From contig CABQJX010000020.1 in assembly GCA_902464595.1 (NCBI GenBank), positions 1 to 30,212 on the forward strand: 30,212 bases of DNA, in the 5' to 3' direction. A program made the position numbers and the translations under genes. Positions 1-7,209 of the stretch are shown here, piece after piece. How positions within the stretch are numbered: position 1 is the first letter of the stretch; the number at the start of each line of letters is the position of its first letter. The notes beneath the pieces were generated by a model. It saw nothing but the letters and a program-made list of their open reading frames with translations. It made no database searches and had not been told where the DNA came from. The stretch comes from an uncultured Lachnoclostridium sp. Its GTDB lineage: Bacteria > Bacillota > Clostridia > Lachnospirales > Lachnospiraceae.

Positions 1-56
1 CGCATGGGGATAGCTTCACCAGCTGCATGACCCCCGTCGAAACCAGTACAACCCCC
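1..56 (-). ncRNA. ssrA: tmRNA (ssrA), 5' end only
   Basis: Read on the minus strand, the sequence begins GGGGG at 56-52 and continues with TACTGGTTTCGACGGGGG, the conserved start of bacterial tmRNA (acceptor-stem 5' half, then the D-loop-like GGUUUCGAC segment). tmRNA rescues ribosomes stalled on broken mRNAs, acting with SmpB. Only the first 56 nt lie in the window; the tag reading frame and the 3' TΨC/CCA half would be beyond the left edge. The 5' end is set at the first G of the GGGGG run by analogy with known tmRNAs and could be off by a base or two. The element at 150-1407 landed just upstream, between this gene and the yibE/F-like gene. Confidence 0.88.
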
Positions 57-141
57 GATGAATCCGTGAACTGTATTCTGGAATGCTAACGAAATCCTGC
101 GTGTTTTCCATATTATCAGGTTCCTTTATTGCTGTCAAGCC

Positions 142-163
142 CTATTTTTCTTGAGTTTCCGCA
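142..163. repeat. Left end of IS: target duplication plus terminal inverted repeat
   Basis: CTATTTTT at 142-149 is the left copy of an 8-bp target-site duplication. CTTGAGTTTCCGCA at 150-163 is the left terminal inverted repeat and is perfectly complementary to 1394-1407. The repeats diverge right after these 14 bp. Confidence 0.88.
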
Positions 164-230
164 GTTCTGTCCACAGAACTCCTCTTTCGACTGACTGCTT
201 ATACACAACTTTCAAAAAATGCCCAAAATA

Positions 231-332
231 TAAGGAATCTTCTTCCTTTTTGATGTAAAATTAAGCTACCAACTAAAAACCTTACGAAACAAAAAGAAGG
301 AGGATTCCTTATGATCCATTTTACATCAAAAA
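231..332 (+). promoter_or_regulatory. Overlapping inverted repeats around the transposase start
   Basis: A 15-bp perfect inverted repeat joins 247-261 (TTTTTGATGTAAAAT) to 318-332, just inside the coding region. A second one joins AAGGAATC at 232-239 to GATTCCTT at 303-310, directly before the ATG at 311 and next to the GAAGGAGG ribosome site. The arms interleave (A-B-A'-B'), so the two helices are either mutually exclusive or form a pseudoknot. Several IS elements use such structures to block translation from transcripts entering from outside; that role here is inference. Confidence 0.4.
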
Positions 333-1247
333 CCTATCAAATGAAACGGGAAATTTTAACTTTTTCAACTAATTTTTCCAGAAGGCTTCCTAAACCTGAA
401 AAAAAGTTTATGGCTGACATCAATTATGGCATCCTTGCTTCCGGCAGCTGTCTGCTTACAGACGTCGTTCACCAGTTACATGAGCCTTCCAAAAAGATCA
501 ATGGTGTCGACCGCCTTTCCAGACATTTAGCAAAAGGTATACCCAAAAACGCTTTGAACGCTTACCTGGCCCATATAAAAAAATGTTGTCCGGCTCACCC
601 TGTCATCCATATTGATGACAGCGATATTGTAAAACCCGATGGTTATAAATTTGAATCTCTTGGCTGGGTCCGCGATGGTTCAAAGAGCACCGCTACAAAA
701 AATGTCTATCAGAAAGGATACCATGTAACGGAAGCCACGGTTCTTACCAGCAACAATCATCCGGTCAGTCTTTTTTCAGAAATTCATTCGTCCGCTGAAA
801 AAAGCTTCACTTCCATCAATGACATTATTTTTTCTGCTATGGAACGTGCAGCTGTATTGTTTGGAAAAGCAACCTTTGTCATGGATCGTGGATATGATGA
901 TAACAGGATGTTTCTGAAACTGGATTCCATGAACCAGGATTATGTCATCCGCCTGACTGCAAAACGGAAGCTCCTGTACCATAATAAATGGGTATACGCC
1001 ACCGAACTGCGTAACAGACGCAAAGGAAAAGTAAAACTTCCTCTGTTCTACAAGGGAAAAAAGCACGAAGCTTATCTTTCCCATGTGAAAGTACAGATAA
1101 CCGCATCCAGAAAAGATATCTTTCTGCTATTACCGGCTGGCTAAAGGCATCTCCGGCATACTGTCCTATGCCAAAGAAGGCGTCAAGCTATGGTTCAGGA
1201 CAAGACGTCCTGCATACCGTCAACTCTGCCTTAAACTGGCTGTTTAA
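311..1247 (+). pseudogene. IS4-family transposase, internally deleted and frameshifted
   Basis: The intact frame from ATG 311 (ribosome site GAAGGAGG) reads 277 codons to a stop at 1142-1144. It contains the first two DDE-type acidic segments, VIHIDDSDIVKP and FVMDRGYDDNRMF. Near 1120 the frame is lost: the frame ending at 1245-1247 reads FCYYRLAKGISGILSYAKEG and then ends LCLKLAV, the expected C-terminus of this family. The segment carrying the third catalytic residue (the Y-R-E-K region) is absent. The junction lies around 1118-1130, where KDI joins FCYYR. Both the deletion and the frame change make this copy non-functional by itself. Confidence 0.85.
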
Positions 1248-1393
1248 ATTAGATAAAAGAATAGATATCCCCAAAGCTCGGTTCCGACGGGGCTTATTAA
1301 AGTGCTTCTAATCACAGAACTGCCATTTTGAAATTTTCAAAAAGTCGGCAGATTGGTACTTTGGGCAGACATGTTCATTTTTAAATTACATTT

Positions 1394-1415
1394 TGCGGAA
1401 ACTCAAGCTATTTTT
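1394..1415. repeat. Right end of IS: terminal inverted repeat plus target duplication
   Basis: TGCGGAAACTCAAG at 1394-1407 mirrors 150-163, and CTATTTTT at 1408-1415 repeats 142-149. The minus-strand TGA inside this end (1403-1405) is now the stop codon of the neighbouring yibE/F-like gene. Confidence 0.88.
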
Positions 1416-2599
1416 CTTTCCTGAGACTCCCCTTTATAAATAAATGCTGCAAATACTACTGTTACTGGTACACTGAGCACAATACCAAAGCTTCCTGACA
1501 GCCCCTGCATCACAGCAATACCAATGTTATTAGAATTGATGATCTGAAGAAACGGAAGGTCATAGGCATAGTTCATTAAGAGCATGGATACGCTGCTCCC
1601 GGCAAATGCTAAAATCAGAGTATTGGAATCTGTTCCCATCATGTCCCGTCCCACACGCATTCCTGCTTTCATAAGCTCCCCACGAGTAATCTGAGGATTC
1701 TGGTCACATAGCTCCTTCATAGCACTGGAAATAGACATCGCTACGTCCATAACTGCTCCCAAAGCACTAATCAAAAGTCCCGAAAACAGGAGACCTCCCA
1801 CCTGTATTCCTTTTACCTCATAAAGTGTTAAAAGACTTTCGATATCCGATACATTCCACCCCGTGACCCCAGAACATTTTGAAAAAATAGTAGCAGTGAT
1901 CCCTGCAATAATAACACCAGACAGAGTTCCTATCGAAGCGCACAATGTTTTTTTTCCAATACCGCTTATAAGGTACATTGTCACTAACGTAGTAAGTGCA
2001 CATATCCACACAGCAGTCCAAAAGGGCGAGTATCCCAGATAAACCAATGGAAGGTATACCCAAATGATAGCTCCAAAAGTAAAAATCAGCGCAATAGCTC
2101 CCTTTATCCCTTGTCTTCCTCCCACGATACAAAGAGCCGCAAGATATAGAAGAGCGAATCCTATGATAACCGCTTTTCGATCCATTGAATAAATGCTGGT
2201 GATCACAGAATCCCCAGCTACGCTTTGCAGAACTACCACACGCATTCCAACTGTACAGGCTGCCCCGAAAAGATATCCCGCACTGCTGGTAGTAACCAAT
2301 TCTTCTCCTTTTTTTACGCCGCTGTTCATTTTCACAACTACCTTCTGCTGTCCGACTCGCATTCCATTTTCTTGAATATTGTCTTCCAGGATTTCTACAA
2401 CCACTCCTGTTTCAAAAGTCTGCCCTGTTCGGTTAATCAATTGTGTCTTTACCACCTTGTTAAGCTTCCATACAGTCAATACCATAAGTACAATCATGCC
2501 TATTGTGATCAGGCAGCGCTTTATAGGCAACTTCCGTTTCCGTTCCATATATCTTTCTATTCCTTGTGCGCTTTCTTTTTTGATTTTCATTCTTTTCAT
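1403..2599 (-). CDS. YibE/F-family multi-pass membrane protein, C-terminus altered by IS
   Basis: The protein has a basic N-terminus, one membrane segment near residues 28-45, an extracytoplasmic domain of about 90 residues (to about 140), then seven or so hydrophobic segments. This layout, with GGRQGIKGAIALIFTFG and GALGAVMDVAMSISSAMKEL-like stretches, matches the YibE/F family (PF07907), whose function is poorly defined. The stop codon comes from the IS end. Joining across the IS restores a frame that continues GLDSNKGT and stops at 116-118, so about seven native residues were replaced by one Ala. The start is uncertain: ATG 2599 has its ribosome site about 25 nt away, while ATG 2548 (MERKRKLPIK) has AAGGAA 11 nt upstream. 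It probably shares a transcript with the phosphoesterase 83 bp upstream. Confidence 0.85.
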   Translation of the reverse strand: MKRMKIKKESAQGIERYMERKRKLPIKRCLITIGMIVLMVLTVWKLNKVVKTQLINRTGQTFETGVVVEILEDNIQENGMRVGQQKVVVKMNSGVKKGEELVTTSSAGYLFGAACTVGMRVVVLQSVAGDSVITSIYSMDRKAVIIGFALLYLAALCIVGGRQGIKGAIALIFTFGAIIWVYLPLVYLGYSPFWTAVWICALTTLVTMYLISGIGKKTLCASIGTLSGVIIAGITATIFSKCSGVTGWNVSDIESLLTLYEVKGIQVGGLLFSGLLISALGAVMDVAMSISSAMKELCDQNPQITRGELMKAGMRVGRDMMGTDSNTLILAFAGSSVSMLLMNYAYDLPFLQIINSNNIGIAVMQGLSGSFGIVLSVPVTVVFAAFIYKGESQERKIA

Positions 2600-2682
2600 T
2601 TAAATCAATACGGCTGAAATTTCTTTCTCCTTTATATGAGTAAGAATATTCCAGCCGCATCTTATTTCTTGACAGGGAAGGG

Positions 2683-4236
2683 TTAATGTCCTACCGTTTT
2701 ATGGATCGTAAATGTGTTGTCGATCATCTCTGCCTTTCCATCATCAGTAATCTGATAGGTAGTAATCTTAAAATCGTCCTTTGTCAAGTTGATCACAGAA
2801 TAACTTGGCAGCCAATTCTGACTCCTCGTTTCAATATAATCCTGCTGTGAATTGATAAGTTCATAATATTTAGAGCCAGACGCAGAGTTGGCTGTCATAT
2901 ACAGTGTTCCCTTCGGATTTGTTACAACCGATTTTCCTGAGCTCTCAATCGTATAGCAGTGATTATCGTCTGTAAAATATCGTTTGCCTGCTTCCTCTGC
3001 CTCATTCTTTGGATATAAGGAAATAGATTCATTCGTTTCCAGGTTATACGCATGATCCCAGTCATAATCATCACCAGATTCATTCAGCCGGAACTCATAA
3101 GAATTATGGGACTGACCATCTCCATAAAGAATCTTGGAACGGCTATAGGTATGATCGTGTCCCTGCAGTACCACATCTATATCATATTTGTCAAATACCG
3201 GTGTCAACTGAGTCCTTAAAATCATGCCGTCTGTATCAGAATGATCCAAACCAGAACCATAGATGTCCTGATGGATGGTTACGATACGCCATTTTGTCTT
3301 TGGAAAATTCTCTATCGCTTTTTTTATAGCCTGTTCATGTTCTGCCACATTATAATTGTTCGTATTAAGTACAATAAAAAGTCCGTGTCCATAGGTGTAA
3401 TAATAATCTCCTCCGGCTTCTGTCATACCCAGATCAGTAGGATTGGGATTATTAAAATGATAGCTGTAATCCTTATTTAATGAATCATGGTTTCCAATCG
3501 CTGTAGCAACTGGAAGGCGTTTCAAAGCGCTGGCAGATAAATAAGCCGCATATTCTTCTTCCTTTGGCTTTCCAGTCTTATTAACTTGATCACCTGCTGA
3601 AATAATAAAATTAAGATCTGGGGTATGCTCCAATGCTACATCTAAAGTTCGATCCCAAGCAAAACCGTCATTTCGGGCAGCAGTATTCGCTGCTCCTGAA
3701 TCTGCAGACAGCTTTCCCTCTCCCTGGGGCTGTCCCTTAGAAGCCCCTACCTGCGGATCACCTACATAAAGAATCTTTACATTGTCAAAACTCCCTGTCT
3801 TATAAATCTCTGCTGGTGTCCGAGCCCCGTTCTTCTCTACCGAATAATAATATGTAGTATTCTCTTTCAAACCATCAACAGTAACATAATTATAGGAATA
3901 TATATTTCCTCCTGTCATAGAAGGATCTACGCTGCCTGACGTCCCGTGGTAAGGCTCCAGATCATTTACATCTGTTCCAAAATACACCACCGGAATCCCC
4001 TTATCCCCCTGACTATACCATGCAAAATTTAACTGTGAAGCGACTGATCCTGGAGTAAGGGACACATTGGTATAATCATTTGCCACCTGCTCCCATTTGC
4101 TTACCCATTCCTGCCACTGCTGTGATCCTCCAACTATTGACGAATCGTTATAGTGAGTGGTAGCTGCCCATACCTGATGTCCTCCAATTGCCAGAACACC
4201 TGCTAAAAAACCTGCTGCGATTCTTTTCTTTTTCAT
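2683..4236 (-). CDS. Secreted purple-acid-phosphatase-like metallophosphoesterase
   Basis: This 517-aa protein starts with a signal peptide (KKKR, then a hydrophobic stretch, likely cut after VWAA near residue 25). Residues about 55-150 look like the fibronectin-type N-terminal domain of purple acid phosphatases. The calcineurin-like phosphoesterase domain follows with its metal ligands visible: GDPQ (D160), GDQ (D216), GNHD (N249, H250), H322 in TIHQD, and GHDH (H360, H362). The expected reaction is hydrolysis of phosphate monoesters outside the cell; the substrate cannot be told. The start ATG has GGAAAA about 8 nt upstream. It lies 83 bp upstream of the yibE/F-like gene in the same direction. 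Confidence 0.88.
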   Translation of the reverse strand: MKKKRIAAGFLAGVLAIGGHQVWAATTHYNDSSIVGGSQQWQEWVSKWEQVANDYTNVSLTPGSVASQLNFAWYSQGDKGIPVVYFGTDVNDLEPYHGTSGSVDPSMTGGNIYSYNYVTVDGLKENTTYYYSVEKNGARTPAEIYKTGSFDNVKILYVGDPQVGASKGQPQGEGKLSADSGAANTAARNDGFAWDRTLDVALEHTPDLNFIISAGDQVNKTGKPKEEEYAAYLSASALKRLPVATAIGNHDSLNKDYSYHFNNPNPTDLGMTEAGGDYYYTYGHGLFIVLNTNNYNVAEHEQAIKKAIENFPKTKWRIVTIHQDIYGSGLDHSDTDGMILRTQLTPVFDKYDIDVVLQGHDHTYSRSKILYGDGQSHNSYEFRLNESGDDYDWDHAYNLETNESISLYPKNEAEEAGKRYFTDDNHCYTIESSGKSVVTNPKGTLYMTANSASGSKYYELINSQQDYIETRSQNWLPSYSVINLTKDDFKITTYQITDDGKAEMIDNTFTIHKTVGH

Positions 4237-4557
4237 ACCATTTTCCTTCTTTTCTTCCTAATTGGATTGTTCCAATCTCTTTCCGAGACCATCTGCACAT
4301 TCTCCTTATTTACAGACAGAAATTCCTTTTTAATACTTCAGAATATTTTCTAGAAATCAGGAGAATTTACTGCATGATTTTAGTATAGAAGGGAATTGTA
4401 AAATTTTCTATCGCTAAAATGTATAAACTCTGTTAAATTTTTCCTTCTTCCTTTTCCCATCTATGGACAGCTGACTATAAACCTTATGATTACTCACGTT
4501 CAATTGTTACATCATCTTCTTATCCGTTTGAAGCAGACAAGAAGATATATAGCTGCC
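4237..4557. other. Divergent intergenic region, phosphoesterase / mscL
   Basis: No gene is apparent. On the minus strand, upstream of the phosphoesterase, TTAACA (4431-4436) and TATACA (4420-4425) are separated by 5 bp, which resembles a tandem Pho-box half-site pair, but the match is short and unproven. The leader before the phosphoesterase is rich in GGA motifs. No convincing minus-strand promoter with good -35 and -10 spacing was found. Confidence 0.3.
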
Positions 4558-4586
4558 TTGCATTTATTCTGACTTTCCGTTACAAT
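4558..4586 (+). promoter_or_regulatory. Promoter for mscL
   Basis: TTGCAT (4558-4563), 17 bp, TACAAT (4581-4586). This is a good sigma-A match about 65 bp before the mscL start codon. Confidence 0.6.
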
Positions 4587-4653
4587 TATAAGGAGGCAGA
4601 AATCCAAGTCAGCCTGCTTTTTATCCTAATATCTTATTTACGGAGGAATACAG

Positions 4654-5100
4654 ATGAAGAATTTAAATAATGTAATGAAGGAATTTAAGTCTTTTATTCT
4701 CAAAGGAAACATTATTGATATGGCTGTCGGTGTCATTGTGGGCGGCGCATTCAGCAAGATTGTAACCTCTCTGGTAAACGATATCCTGATGCCTGTCATA
4801 GGGGCCCTTACTGGAGGTTCCAGTTTTAACACACTGAAATATGTACTCCGCCCAGCTCAGGTTATAGATGGCGCAGAAGTGGCGGAAACTGCCATTCTCT
4901 ATGGCAGTTTCCTTCAAAATATACTTGATTTTCTTATTATCGGTGTGTCCATGTTCTTTATGGTAAAAGCTGTGGCCATGATCAGCAGCCGTTTCCGTCA
5001 TGAAGAGGAAGCCCAAAAAGAAGCGGCCGCTCCAGCTGGTCCTACTCAGGAAGAACTGCTGACAGAGATCCGTGATCTTTTAAAGGAAAGAAACCATTAA
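4654..5100 (+). CDS. mscL: Large-conductance mechanosensitive channel MscL
   Basis: MscL is a membrane tension valve that opens on osmotic down-shock and releases solutes. The 148-aa length is normal for the family. The signature is complete: FKSFILKGNIIDMAVGVIVG (N-terminal helix and first membrane segment, residues about 11-45), a periplasmic loop (about 50-80), FLQNILDFLIIGVSMFFMVK (second segment, about 86-107), and a charged cytoplasmic C-terminal helix ending LLTEIRDLLKERNH. The ribosome site CGGAGG lies 8 nt before the ATG. The stop overlaps the stop of convergent rho by 4 bp. Confidence 0.97.
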   Translation: MKNLNNVMKEFKSFILKGNIIDMAVGVIVGGAFSKIVTSLVNDILMPVIGALTGGSSFNTLKYVLRPAQVIDGAEVAETAILYGSFLQNILDFLIIGVSMFFMVKAVAMISSRFRHEEEAQKEAAAPAGPTQEELLTEIRDLLKERNH

Positions 5101-6773
5101 TAAAATCGGATCTTTTTTGCATTTTCAACAAATTCCCTGTTGTTTCTGGTACGTGAGAACAGATCAAGGATCTTTTCTACCGCATCCTCAGACTTCAGGG
5201 AATTTGTGGCCTTTCGGATGCTATCCACAGCTTCTGCCTCCTCTTTTGTCAGGAGAAGGTCATCCCTTCTAGTGCCGGATTTCAATATATCAATAGCTGG
5301 GAAAATCCTCTTCTCAGACAGCTTCCGATCAAGAACCAGCTCCATGTTTCCAGTTCCCTTAAACTCCTCATACACTACATCGTCCATACGGCTTCCCGTA
5401 TCCACTAAGGCAGTAGCCAGGATCGTCAGGCTTCCCCCTTCCCTCATATTTCTGGCTGCTCCAAAAAAACGTTTTGGCATATGGAGTGCTGCTGGATCCA
5501 AACCGCCGGATAGAGTACGGCCGCTGGGAGCCACCGTCAGGTTATAAGCTCTTGCCAGACGTGTAATACTGTCTAACAGGATGATCACATCCCTTCCATG
5601 CTCCACCAGACGCTTTGCCCTCTCGATCACCATTTCTGACACCCTCTTATGGCGGTCAGGCAGCTCGTCAAAGGTAGAATAGATCACTTCCACATTAGAG
5701 CCTACGATAGCTTCCTTCATGTCCGTAACCTCCTCCGGCCGCTCATCAATCAGCAGGATGATCAGGTGCATGTCCGGATGATTGTTGGTAACTGCCTTCG
5801 CTACCTGCTTTAGCAGAGTGGTCTTTCCTGCCTTAGGAGGAGACACAATCATTCCCCTCTGCCCCTTTCCCACTGGCGCCAGAAGATCGAGCACCCGCAT
5901 AGCAGTCGTATTTTTGCCTCCGGGCATTTCCATATGGATCCTCTCGTTTGGAAAAACAGGCGTTAGATCCTCAAAGTTTGGACGCTTCTCCACAATACTC
6001 AGAGGATACCCATTCACTGTTTTAATATAAAGCAGGGCTGCAAACTTTTCTGTGACAGACTTCACCCGTCTGTTTCCTACAATAATATCTCCTGTTTTCA
6101 GATTAAAACGGCGGATCTGTGAGGGCGCCACATACACGTCGTGCTCACCCGGCAAAAAGTTTTCACAGCGGATAAAGCCAAAGCCATCCGGCATCACCTC
6201 CAGGATTCCATTGGCCTCAATCCCACTGTCTAACTCCGCCATATCCTGGCTGGAAAGAGTAAGAGCCTCTGCCTTCATTTCCTGACGCTGGTCATTCTTA
6301 GACTCAGAACGCGGCTCATATGTCCTGACCGGACGCCGGTTCTCGCTCCGATCGTCTGTCCGGTTTCCGCTTCTGTCGTCTGTCCGGTTTCCACTCCGGT
6401 CCTCTGTCCGGTTCCTATTCCGACTGTCTGCTCCGTCGTCGCCTTGTCCCTCCTGGCTTCTCTCATTTACACGGGCATTTTCTTGAGAATCTTCTTCAGC
6501 CTGTCCTCTCGCCGCCTCCTGCCTGCGGGCTCCATTTTCCTTCCCCGCCCCTCTTGACGGCTCTCTCCTTCTGGACTTACCTCGCTCTTGTCTGGTCAAT
6601 GGGCTCGCCTCTTGTTTTTGGGGGAGCTGTTCTTCTTTTGGCTCTCTCTCCGCTTCCTTGCAGAGCAGATCAATGATCTCTGCTTTTCGCAGTGTACTAA
6701 TCCCTTTTATCCCACGGCCTTTTGCCATTTCTTTTAATTCTGAAAGAGGCAGCGTCTGCAATTTTTCACGCAT
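5097..6773 (-). CDS. rho: Transcription termination factor Rho
   Basis: Rho is the hexameric RNA helicase that ends transcription at Rho-dependent sites. Domains of this 558-aa protein in order: Rho_N helical domain (1-40), a charged Arg/Asp/Glu/Asn/Gln-rich insertion (41-185), the cold-shock-like RNA-binding domain with DGFGFIR (190-255), and the RecA-type motor. Walker A is SPPKAGKT (311-318), Walker B VIILLD (396-401), and the R-loop region contains KGTGNMELVLDRKLSEKR. It is longer than E. coli Rho (about 419 aa) because of the insertion, as is common in Clostridia and Actinobacteria. The insertion contains a short tandem repeat (6342-6413). The leader before the start is about 220 nt long. 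Confidence 0.97.
   Translation of the reverse strand: MREKLQTLPLSELKEMAKGRGIKGISTLRKAEIIDLLCKEAEREPKEEQLPQKQEASPLTRQERGKSRRREPSRGAGKENGARRQEAARGQAEEDSQENARVNERSQEGQGDDGADSRNRNRTEDRSGNRTDDRSGNRTDDRSENRRPVRTYEPRSESKNDQRQEMKAEALTLSSQDMAELDSGIEANGILEVMPDGFGFIRCENFLPGEHDVYVAPSQIRRFNLKTGDIIVGNRRVKSVTEKFAALLYIKTVNGYPLSIVEKRPNFEDLTPVFPNERIHMEMPGGKNTTAMRVLDLLAPVGKGQRGMIVSPPKAGKTTLLKQVAKAVTNNHPDMHLIILLIDERPEEVTDMKEAIVGSNVEVIYSTFDELPDRHKRVSEMVIERAKRLVEHGRDVIILLDSITRLARAYNLTVAPSGRTLSGGLDPAALHMPKRFFGAARNMREGGSLTILATALVDTGSRMDDVVYEEFKGTGNMELVLDRKLSEKRIFPAIDILKSGTRRDDLLLTKEEAEAVDSIRKATNSLKSEDAVEKILDLFSRTRNNREFVENAKKIRFY
6342..6413 (-). repeat. In-frame 24-bp tandem repeat in rho
   Basis: Three consecutive 24-bp units encode NRTEDRSG, NRTDDRSG and NRTDDRSE (Rho residues 121-144), followed by a partial NRR. 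The unit keeps the reading frame, so copy number can vary without breaking Rho. Confidence 0.8.
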
Positions 6774-7001
6774 TATATCTCTCCTTATTTGAGTTTATTT
6801 TCAATATCTGAGTTTATTTTTTAAGATTTCTTTCGCTCAAAACACGCGAAAGCCTGGTTTATTTTTCTCATTCGTTGTGAAATTCTGGTAACAGTTCTGG
6901 ATTTATATCAGATCTGAGAATAGATGAAGACAGACGTTAACATAGCTGACCAGCCAAAACGACGGTCAATGGAACATCCCTTTTCTACTGATGGTAGTAT
7001 C
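6774..7001 (-). other. Long rho leader, no gene seen
   Basis: This is the untranslated region between the predicted rho promoter and its start codon (ribosome site AAGGAG, 6786-6781). It contains a 7-bp inverted repeat (CTTTCGC 6830-6836 with GCGAAAG 6846-6852). A long leader fits the known habit of rho genes to be autoregulated by early termination, but no specific signal is proven here. Confidence 0.4.
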
Positions 7002-7031
7002 ATTATATACTCGAATCCGGGAAAATGTAAA
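7002..7031 (-). promoter_or_regulatory. Promoter for rho
   Basis: On the minus strand: TTTACA (7031-7026), 18 bp, TATAAT (7007-7002). The -10 box is consensus. It predicts a start near 6995 and a leader of about 220 nt. Confidence 0.55.
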
Positions 7032-7084
7032 GGAAAAGCTTCACAAAATCTTTTAGAAATACAAAATTCATCTTTTTTTCAGAC

Positions 7085-7119
7085 AAAAAATGGGACGGTA
7101 TCCCTAAAATACCGTCCCA
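7085..7119 (-). terminator. Intrinsic terminator after the purine permease
   Basis: A perfect 11-bp stem (7091-7101 with 7109-7119) encloses a 7-nt loop and is followed on the minus strand by six T (7090-7085). It lies about 90 bp after the permease stop and before the rho promoter. Confidence 0.88.
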
Positions 7120-7209
7120 TGGCCCATTTTCGGCCTTTTTATTTCTTCCTGTTACCCTCAGCATATGGAACCTGCCCATTGGATGTCCATATACTGTATA
7201 TCCTTTTTC

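Larger units (their letters stand above)
150..1407 (+). mobile_element. Internally deleted IS4-family-like insertion sequence
   Basis: This is a 1258-bp element with perfect 14-bp inverted ends (150-163 and 1394-1407) and an 8-bp direct duplication of the target (142-149 and 1408-1415). It carries one transposase gene missing a middle-to-late segment. Full-length relatives usually have a transposase of about 430 codons, so roughly 400-450 bp appear lost. A copy without a complete catalytic domain could move only if an intact transposase acts in trans. Intact ends and target duplication suggest recent insertion, either already in deleted form or deleted afterwards. The insertion lies at the 3' end of the adjacent yibE/F-like gene. 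Confidence 0.85.

Noticed and set aside
3..89. Open plus-strand frame ending in a stop at 87-89
   Set aside because: It runs over the tmRNA 5' end on the other strand, has no ribosome site and resembles no protein terminus that I recognise.
2460..2660. 66-codon minus-strand frame over the yibE/F start
   Set aside because: It is an out-of-frame shadow of the N-terminal membrane segment; the YibE/F frame is supported by family features.
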